Shown one piece after another: positions 57,028-64,000 of a stretch of 64,000 nucleotides of DNA (positions within the stretch are counted from its first letter, which is position 1; each line of letters begins with the position of its first letter). The notes below the pieces were generated by a model. That model did no database searches. It was given only the letters and a program-made list of their open reading frames with translations, and had not been told where the DNA came from. This stretch comes from Diploscapter coronatus (Eukaryota > Nematoda > Chromadorea > Rhabditida > Rhabditidae). The stretch is taken from assembly GCA_964036155.1 (NCBI GenBank), contig OZ038422.1, positions 40,509,201 to 40,573,200 of the forward strand, given 5' to 3'. A program made the position numbers and the translations under genes.

Positions 57028-59402
57028 ATGCTAATTTCGATTACGGTAGCAGTCGACTCTATCCGAGCTTGGATGCCCTGCTCGCTTCTGTCCACTTCAA
57101 TGATTCCCTTCGCGACGGGAGCCTTGGGAATTGGCGCGACTTCCTGGGTCACTTCCAAACGTGTCTTTCAGGTAAATAGTTTCCTTTCCAATTCTTTTCA
57201 TTATTAGTTTAATTTGATAGATCGAAAGCTACAGAAAAGTTGATTCGTTTATATCTTCCTTGAAACATCATTCAAGCTTTCAATTTTAAACCTGCGAAAT
57301 TGTTTGATGAATTATGGAAAGAATTTGAAGACACATTTACGATTTTTGAAACTTAGAAAATTCTCTGGAAATCAACGAGAAGATTAAAGATTTCGTTTTT
57401 ATATATATATTTGTTTAAAGTTCATTTTAAAATTTGCAGAAACTGGACAACACGTTGTACCGCGCCTACATGCGTCTTTGTCTGTTCGTCTTCGAGAATC
57501 TCTCCTCGGCGCAGCTCAAATTGTATGGGGACGTCGAGGTTCTGAAGTCCAAAAAGGAGAACGTTCTCGTTCTGTCGAACCATCAAACTAATGGTAGATT
57601 TTTAAATTCAAATTATTCTTAACTGCATTATTTTATAATATTCGACCAAATTTTTTCTTCGTTTATTTTTTAAAGTATATGTTTAATGAATTTGTAGACA
57701 TTTTATAATTCCTTAGATAGATGATGCTTTAATTTTGAACTTTCAACATTTTTCTTCAGTCGACTGGGCCGTGATTGTGATGCTAGCGGCTCGTCAAAAC
57801 AACGAGCAGGGCTTCCGCGTTATGGTCAAACACGCGATCCACTACACTCCACTGTTCGGGTGGTACATTTTTCAGGTATTTTCTGAAATTTTTCAAGTCG
57901 ATATTTTAAAAAATCTCAAAATTATACAAATTTCAATTCTTATTTTTTTTTATTTTTCAAGAAGGGTAGCCTTTTTAATGTACTGGTCAAACGAAGTGAA
58001 GTCTCGTGTGTTGAACAATTAGGAAGAAAAGGCGAGAGAGGCAGAGGAAATTGCGTATCGCTATTTCCATTGTCCCCCGCTGACTCTCGTTTCTCGCAAG
58101 GTGCTTTTTAGCATACGAACTGTCACTCCGTTTGACCGATACGATAAAATGTTCGAAATTTACAGCATGGCTACATCTACGTGCGTCGGTTCGGCGATTT
58201 CGTGCAGACGCCCGTGCTTCGCCAGCTCAGATGGCTCAATTCACTAGACGATCCTTACTGGCTGCTCATTTTTCCGGAGGGTGCGCGCTCAGGGTTGCAA
58301 ATTTAGACCCGAAAAAACCCAATCGGGCCTTTCTCTCCCTTCTTTTGCACTCTATGTCTCCTATGCTATTTCGTCGTTTTCTGTCTTTATCTTATATCAT
58401 TGTCCGGGTTTCAAATGCTCGATCAAGTCTCAAATTTGCAATCTTGGGTCCAATTTTAAAAAAAATTCTATCAAATTTTGCCATCTTTTTAGTTTCGATT
58501 TTTCTGTCATTTGAGTTTTTCATTTTCAGGCACGAGATACACAAAGAAAAAGCCCAAGTTGATCGAATCGAGCCAGGAGTTCTGTAGGAAAAATGTAATT
58601 TGATTATTTTTTGCTTTTCAAAAGTAAAACAAAAAATAACGTTTAGAATTTGCGCCCCCTGGAAAACGTGCTGAGTCCCCGAGTGGGCGGCGTTCAACTG
58701 GCCGTCGAACATCTGAACTCGCTGGATGCAATTTACGACGTCACGATTGCGTACGGACAGGAGAGGTGGAGTTTTTTCATTTTTAAAAATTTTGTTCAAC
58801 ATTTTAATATGCAAGATTTCCTTGATTCTGTATATTTTGTGATTCTTTTCAATAATTTAAAATTTTTCAACAAATTTCAGACTTCCCAATCGCCGCGGAC
58901 TCGCCCCGGGTATGTTCGAGTTCGTTTGCGGTCCTTTCGAGGGCAGGGAAGTGCACGTTCACGTGAAGCGGTACGATATTAAAGACGTTCCCAGAGACAA
59001 AGACGGACTTCGAAACTGGATCAGGCAGGTTTACGATGAAAAGGACAAGTGGGTCTATTTCCTTTAATTTTTTGTAAATCTAAAAGAACGAGTTGATTTT
59101 TAAAAACTATTCATTCCGAATTCTTACGTTGGAGTTTTTGAAAAAAAATTTCATTTTTCAGGCTGCTCGACAATTTCTACACCACTGGAAGCTATACTGA
59201 ACAAGTTGAAGAAGAAGGAAAAAGTTCGGAATATTCCGTGGAAAACTCGGTATCGATTTACCGCACCCTTCCTCCTACTTTGGCATTTTCCGCTGCACTA
59301 ATCGCCCCGATTTTTTCGCAGACCGTTAGAAAAGCCTATTTGATCACCATCGCCTCTTTCCCCTTGCTGATTTGCTGGCTCCACGTTAGGAAGTGCGTTT
59401 AA
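57028..59402 (+). CDS. AGPAT5: AGPAT5-like lysophospholipid acyltransferase
   Basis: 1-acyl-sn-glycerol-3-phosphate acyltransferase epsilon family, making phosphatidic acid or remodelling lysophospholipids in ER or mitochondrial membranes. Eight exons: 57028-57171, 57440-57593, 57760-57875, 58166-58280, 58530-58594, 58647-58765, 58881-59048, 59162-59402; 373 aa (human AGPAT5 364). Catalytic block I NHQTNVDW has His96 and Asp101 in the H-x4-D spacing. The substrate-binding block FPEGTR is at 174-179, split by an intron between Glu and Gly. Other matches: HGYIYVRRFGDF, LDAIYDVTIAYG and KDVPRDKDGLRNWI. N-terminal hydrophobic segment at about 20-45; C-terminal hydrophobic pair at about 330-365, as in the human protein. 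Active-site residues are all intact. Third gene of the likely operon; AATAAA at 59750-59755. Confidence 0.94.
58295..58442. repeat. Intronic hairpin element
   Basis: TTGCAAATTTAGACCCG pairs imperfectly with the complement of AGTCTCAAATTTGCAA; the loop contains TATGCTATTTCGTCG. It lies in intron 4 of the AGPAT5-like gene. Confidence 0.6.
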
Positions 59403-59749
59403 CTTCAAAAAGGTTATTTTAACTTTAGGTTTAAATTCAGCTAGCTCTAAGCTTAATTTCCTTAGAAAAATATTTGAAGTCTTATTATTAGTTCTTTTTA
59501 GCCCAAGTTCTTTCAATTTACCGTAAATTCGATGAAAAACTAGCGTTGTTAGTGCAAAGTTTGTAGAAAAGTCGAAGACCGTAAATAAGCCTTTAGAAGT
59601 CCATCAGATCTAGCTTTAACCTTTAGAAAATTATAATAATAGTTAGGATAATAATCTCCGAAATGTGTTGCTCAAGTTCTGCTGTTTTCATGACTCTGGC
59701 CATATCTATATGATCTTGTTACCCAAAGCGTTGTTTTCGTTGCGAATTG

Positions 59750-59755
59750 AATAAA
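59750..59755 (+). terminator. Poly(A) signal of the AGPAT5-like gene
   Basis: AATAAA about 350 bp after the stop codon, with no earlier AATAAA seen on this strand. Confidence 0.5.
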
Positions 59756-59886
59756 TCATATATAACAGGTTTATCAAAGATGTTAGCAGTTGTAATAATT
59801 ATGAACTCCCTAAAGTTAAAGTTAAACAAAAACGGGTAAACTAACTGCCTGGAAGCTCTGCTATATCATCTATGCTGTTTCTGATA

Positions 59887-60018
59887 GGGTGTAAATGTTT
59901 AGACACGCATAACGAAATAGTATATTTTCGAGAGCATGGGAGGTCATGCCTTCTTTTCTTTTTCTCGATAAGACACATTATCTCGTTATGCGTGTACACG
60001 CGCGTATCTCAACATTTA
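59887..60018. repeat. Hairpin element sharing ends with 44381-44498
   Basis: Arms AATGTTTAGACACGCATAAC and CTCGTTATGCGTGTACACGC are complementary. The loop side contains CGAAATAGTAT. The left arm matches the src-1 intron hairpin almost base for base. Confidence 0.75.
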
Positions 60019-60065
60019 GTTCTGATTCTGAATGTTCTGGAATTCCCTGGATTTTCTCGAAATTT

Positions 60066-61770
60066 CTAAAGTCTGATGATTTTCTGCTCCTTTTTCGGGT
60101 TTCTGCACACGTCGTCGAACCAGGACGGAAGACGGGGCGCCAAGGGATCTGGAAAATGCGGGACTATTCATTTTAAAATAACAAAAATTTCTGCAAGTTT
60201 TCAGAAAATATTTTATTTTTGAAAAAAAACCCCCACTTAAACTGCGAGCTTCGCGCTCAGCGTCCCTCGCCAAATCGTCGAACATCAACATGCGATTCGA
60301 GCCGTTTCTGAAAATGACTTTAAAAATTTAGAATTTTTTAAATTTGCATTTTTCTACCTGCGGTAATAGGCCAGCCCCTCCTCGTTCTGATACACCACGC
60401 CGGGAGCGCCTTTGGAGACCTAAAAATCAATCATTTTTAAAATCAGAAAAATAAGCCATTTTTCTCTAGACTTCAAAAACAAGGCATTCTTGATATTGGG
60501 AGATTTATTTTAAATTAAAACAAGTGGTTTTATTTTTTTCAAAATATCACAAAATAAGTCGTTTACTCCCTACAGAAAAAAATAAAATTCGAAATTTGGC
60601 TAAAATTTGTATTCTTTCAAAAAATCACTTTGATGACGATGACGTACAGGTCGGAGTGCTCGAGTTTGAGCGAACTCTCACAGCTGCAATAAGGCAGCCC
60701 GATAGTGTGACACTTAGTCTGCGCGTTCGAGTTGAATTGCTGGAACTATTTCTCCATTTTATCATTTTTATTTTATCTCACATTGATGAACTCGTCATCG
60801 CTGAGGTGGTCTTCGTCCTGTTCAGTTTTCAAGTGGTCCAGAGTGCCGTCGTCAGTGTCTTTCACGGGCAGAAGGGCCACTGAAAATTTAACTGAATTTA
60901 TTAAAATTTGATTTAATTTTTATTTATTTTTTAAAAATTTAATTTTAATTTTTATTTTTAAAAAATACCTTTGATCAATTCAGTTGGCACCTTGGGCGTG
61001 AAGCGCTTGAGGCACTCGTACAGCGAGAAATAGAAGTGATCGATCTGAAGAACAGACTCCTCAAAATTCGACCCGCAAATCACTCCCGCAGAAAAAATAA
61101 CGTGTCATATTGAGAGAGAAAAGAGCATGTCTTCTTTATCTTTCGAAAAGATCACTATTTTTCTGCGAGGGGTAATTTGCGGGTCGAATTTTTAAAATAA
61201 AAATACTAGACTCTGCGTCATTCTCAGGCCGACCACGTGGCCCGAGTCAGAAATGCCGAGATAAATCGAGCCGCCGTCAGAGTTGAGAAACGCGCAGATC
61301 GTCCTGAAATTAAACAAATGCTATTTTTTAAATTTATTTTTAATTTTGCTGACTTGCTATTAGGCTGAGTCGTGCGCACCACGCGGCCGTTGTCGATGCC
61401 CTGCATGCGGCGAGGGAGCTGAACATTTTATTTACTTGTATTCTTTAAATAAACACAAAAATTTTGATTTCAAGGAATCTTCTAAAAATTATTGAAGATC
61501 AAGTGGTTTCTCCTATTTTTCAAGAAAAGGATTTGACATATGTGATTTAAAATTTTTTTATATTTCAAGTGAAAGATTAGGCAAAATAGGAAACATTTAG
61601 AATTTTCCAAAAAATTAAAGCTGTTTGTCTTCAAAAACCTCGTTGATGAAGTTCCTGGTGTGCATTTTGAACTCGTTATTGTAGTCCTCATCGATGCGCA
61701 CTTCCTCACCTACGATCAGCATCGTCGCCGGGAGGCTTCCCGAATCACTCATCGAGCTTTTTCCATCCAT
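60066..61770 (-). CDS. Schlafen (AlbA_2) domain protein, likely nuclease core
   Basis: Nine exons (complement): 61639-61770, 61354-61418, 61207-61303, 60969-61044, 60782-60879, 60629-60739, 60358-60419, 60237-60307, 60066-60148; 264 aa. The whole protein is one Schlafen-type core. E28-x4-E33-F-K35 (EDYNNEFK) matches the Schlafen nuclease motif E-x4-E-F-K. AFLNSDGGSIYLGISDSG with Asp85 supplies the third acidic residue. The later YYRRNGSNRML is the AlbA_2 strand (YxRxGS). No helicase or other domain. Family knowledge: mammalian SLFN11/13 cleave tRNA, and nematode TOFU-1, TOFU-2 and SLFL-3/-4 form PUCH, which trims piRNA precursors. Which of these it resembles cannot be decided here. The start could also be the in-frame ATG at 61752; a TTGCAG acceptor lies upstream. 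Confidence 0.88.
61062..61195. repeat. Intronic hairpin element
   Basis: Arms of about 34 bp (AAATTCGACCCGCAAAT... and its complement) with TCACTATTTTTCTGCG on the right side. It lies in an intron of the Schlafen gene. Confidence 0.8.
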
Positions 61771-63585
61771 GGAGCACTTTCCCGGATTTCCTAACTTCCC
61801 CGATCCAAAAGAAACAGAAATTTTGTGCGCGCTGCAAGAAAAATGCACTTCAATAGAAAATTAACAAAGAAAATTGGAATGCAACACAAAAATATGTTTG
61901 AAGAAATAAACTGAATTAATGAAGAAATGAAAATACGAGTAAAAGAATGAAGAAAAACGGGACGAAAAATGAAAATGAAGGAGAGAAAGAAGGAATAAAG
62001 CAAAATGGTTGGACTTCGTGGACGACAATGAACGGTTCAGGAAAGAAGGAAACTGCCTCTCGCTGAAAATAAAGGGCAATGCTTCTAATTAAATTCAGAC
62101 TTTAATTGCCTAATTAAATACTCAATTACCGTAATTATGCCAACTTTATTACTCTATTTATTCCTCTTTCTTTTATATCGCGGTGCTCAAAGACTTACTC
62201 ACTCTTAATGAACTTCAACATTCGGAAAAATCGAAAAAAATTGATTTTATATTCGTTTCTTTTGTACGCTCTTGAATCCAGCTGATATTTTTCACTTTTG
62301 TTCTCTTACCTCTTTTCATTTGCCTGATTCTCTAACTCTCTTTCAAACTAGCTCTATTTCGCCGGCCGTCGTTATTTACACATTTTCTCCATGGTTATTT
62401 CATCATTTTTCGTTTCAGACCCCTAGTTTCTCTGCCCTCATTTTGAACGTATTTTGCATCATGATTTCGAATTTATTTATTAAAAAAATTCTTATTGTCA
62501 TATCAGCGATTTCTTGTAAGAGTCGTACACTAGCAAAATAGGGATAAGGATAGGGGCTCGATAGATTAAGCTAACCTTTTTTCTATAAATAACTCTCTGC
62601 ACATGCTGCTCATCATTTTGAGACCAACACATATAGTCTACCTTTTCCTGCCCTTATTCCTTATATACAGTCATATAGATTTGACGAGTGTACGACTTTT
62701 ACAAGACAAGAAGCCTATATCGGTAACTTCATATGACACGTTCTTCGTAAGAATCGAGTATGGGGTAGTATTCAAGAAGTCGACCCTCAAATTTCGAGTT
62801 GATTTTTTGTCTCTGGGGGTTTTCGACCACGCTGATTACGAATCTGACGGTTAAAATCCGATCCGACCACTTGTTCCGTCTGTTCCGGAAGGTCCGCATC
62901 CAGTCGTTTCGAAGAATTCTATCTTCGTTATTCTGCATGGGAAAAATCCAAATTCGGCATCAAAATGCTCGTAGAGACCAACTGAGCACGATTCTGAAAT
63001 GTTCTTAAACAAGCGGAACAAGTGATCGGATCGGGTTTTAACCGTCAGATTCGTCATCAGCGCAGTCGAAAACCCCAAGAGACAAAAAATCAACTCGAAA
63101 TTTGAGGGTTGACTTCTTGAGTACCACCCCCCACTATAGAAAACTCGACTTTTATAAATAACGTGTCATATGTTTATGAGTGCAAAGGTCTCTTATCAGT
63201 AGTCTACGTAGTTACTCTACGATTTATCAATTATATGATATCATGGCCTTGAGAAAATCAATAAGACTTTTCATTTGACTATTTTCATCCAATAAATTCT
63301 CCTAATTAAAAAATACTTTTTAAATATTACTTCAAAGTTATAAAAATTAGTTTAAAATAGCATTTTCTGAAATATGTAAAACTCTTTTATTTGCATTGAA
63401 ATTTTTCCAAACTGTCTAGAGTACGTTGGAAAATATTTGGTGATAAGCGCGGCGGTTTTCAGCGCTGATCAATATCAATAGACCCCTCAACACTTACTTG
63501 GCTGGAATAACCCCTATTCCGCCCATCGATTTTCTCCATCACATTCTCTGAAAGGAGGAAAACCTTCCCACACAATTATACAGAA
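61771..63585. other. Intergenic region, Schlafen / F-box genes
   Basis: Divergent promoter region of about 1.8 kb. It contains the second palindromic element (62731-63171). The rest is AT-rich, with short unsupported frames at 62272-62541 and 62603-62854. Confidence 0.55.
62731..63171. mobile_element. Short copy of the rpl-4 intron palindrome
   Basis: 441 bp with ends ATATGACACGTTCTTCGTAA and a complement ending AACGTGTCATAT. The left arm matches about the first 280 bp of the rpl-4 intron element, the right arm only about 150 bp, so one arm is internally shortened. Clear homology throughout (GACGGTTAAAA, GATCGGATCGGGTTTTAACC). Confidence 0.85.
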
Positions 63586-64000
63586 ATGTACCGGAAAATG
63601 GTGGTTGAAAAGATGGAAATAGGTAAAATTTTGATTTAAGCGGCTATTTGGAAACCTTAAATCCTCAAGCCATGTGAAATAGGGTGAGGGATGGTAGAGA
63701 AAAGATTCTTTTCTCGCACTATTTCGCATGGCTTGAGGTTTCCAAGTTGCTGATTTAGACATTTTTTAAACTATTATTCTCAGATGAGGACTATAATATA
63801 CCACCGAAGAGATTAGCCATGGGACCCTCGACTTCTTCATACCTACCAAAGTCTCAAACTGGGTGGAACGATTTGCCAAAAGAAATCATGGCCCATATCA
63901 TACATATGTTGGATTTTGCTGTATTTTTTATTTTATAAGAAAACGAATGATTTAAAATTTTCAGGACAAACAAAACATGATGTTAGTAAACGAACTTTGC
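63586..64000 (+). CDS. F-box protein, N-terminal part (cut by window end)
   Basis: Exons 63586-63622, 63784-63920 and 63965-64000 (open at the edge) join in phase. The protein begins MYRKMVVEKMEIDEDYNIPP. It then enters an F-box, LPKEIMAHIIHMLDF followed by ADKQNMMLVNELC, the Leu-Pro-x-Glu-(Ile) start and the Asp-x2-(Asn)Met-x-Leu-Val-Asn-x2-Cys pattern of SCF-type F-boxes, which bind SKP1-like adaptors in E3 ubiquitin ligases. The substrate-binding part lies beyond the window. The first exon is short, and its ATG choice is uncertain; a start at the internal MGPSTSS is possible. Many nematodes have large, fast-evolving F-box families. Confidence 0.75.
63648..63746. repeat. Intronic hairpin element
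   Basis: TTGGAAACCTTAAATCCTCA...GCCATGTGAAATAGGGTGAG pairs with CGCACTATTTCGCATGGCTTGAGGTTTCCAA. Here the GAAATAG/CTATTTC motif itself is part of the stem. It lies in the first intron of the F-box gene. Confidence 0.8.

Larger units (their letters stand above)
59403..60065. other. Convergent region, AGPAT5-like / Schlafen genes
   Basis: Holds both 3' ends: AATAAA for the acyltransferase at 59750-59755, and the hairpin element at 59887-60018. Confidence 0.6.

Overview
The window looks like a piece of nematode nuclear genome. It is AT-rich, and its genes are cut by many short introns (mostly about 45-150 nt) that end in TTTCAG-type acceptors. Several start codons lie just after such an acceptor, which suggests spliced-leader trans-splicing. 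The Src kinase starts MGCLFSK and has about the length I recall for nematode SRC-1. Intron density is high: one 897-residue gene has 25 exons. I rebuilt 14 complete multi-exon genes by following splice sites and reading phase, plus one gene cut by the right edge and one tentative gene at the left edge. I see no tRNA, rRNA, CRISPR or bacterial-type feature.

Layout. 1-1867: mostly non-coding, with a doubtful gene. 1868-6295 (-): PSKH1-like kinase with two alternative lipid-modified N-termini. 6296-12822: 6.5 kb with no supported gene. 12823-15430 (-): UBX-domain cofactor (ubxn-1/UBXN1). 16258-18889 (-): coiled-coil plus NZF zinc-finger protein. 19824-21018 (+): LysM-domain protein. 21513-25794 (-): ribosomal protein uL4 (rpl-4), whose last intron holds a 2-kb palindrome. 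26496-27246 (+): small CxxC protein. 27655-33803 (-): large acidic protein. 34344-37320 (-): Ser/RS-rich protein. 39287-44914 (-): src-1, with a Tc1/mariner-type foldback in intron 2. 47256-49021 (+): two-PDZ protein. 50719-59402 (+): degenerate acyl-CoA ligase, TMEM180/MFSD13A transporter-like protein and AGPAT5-like acyltransferase, spaced like an operon. 60066-61770 (-): Schlafen (AlbA_2) protein. 63586-64000 (+): start of an F-box gene.

The genes are mostly housekeeping or signalling and do not form one pathway. The likely functional unit is the (+) trio at 50.7-59.4 kb, two of whose members belong to lipid-metabolism families. The most interesting single gene is the Schlafen-domain protein, which keeps the acidic residues of the Schlafen nuclease core. 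In nematodes this class includes the piRNA-precursor 5' nuclease PUCH. Introns and spacers carry several inverted-repeat elements: a 2-kb palindrome with a second copy, a foldback with a nested TTAA element, a three-copy hAT-like MITE, and many short hairpins sharing a CTATTTC/GAAATAG loop motif.
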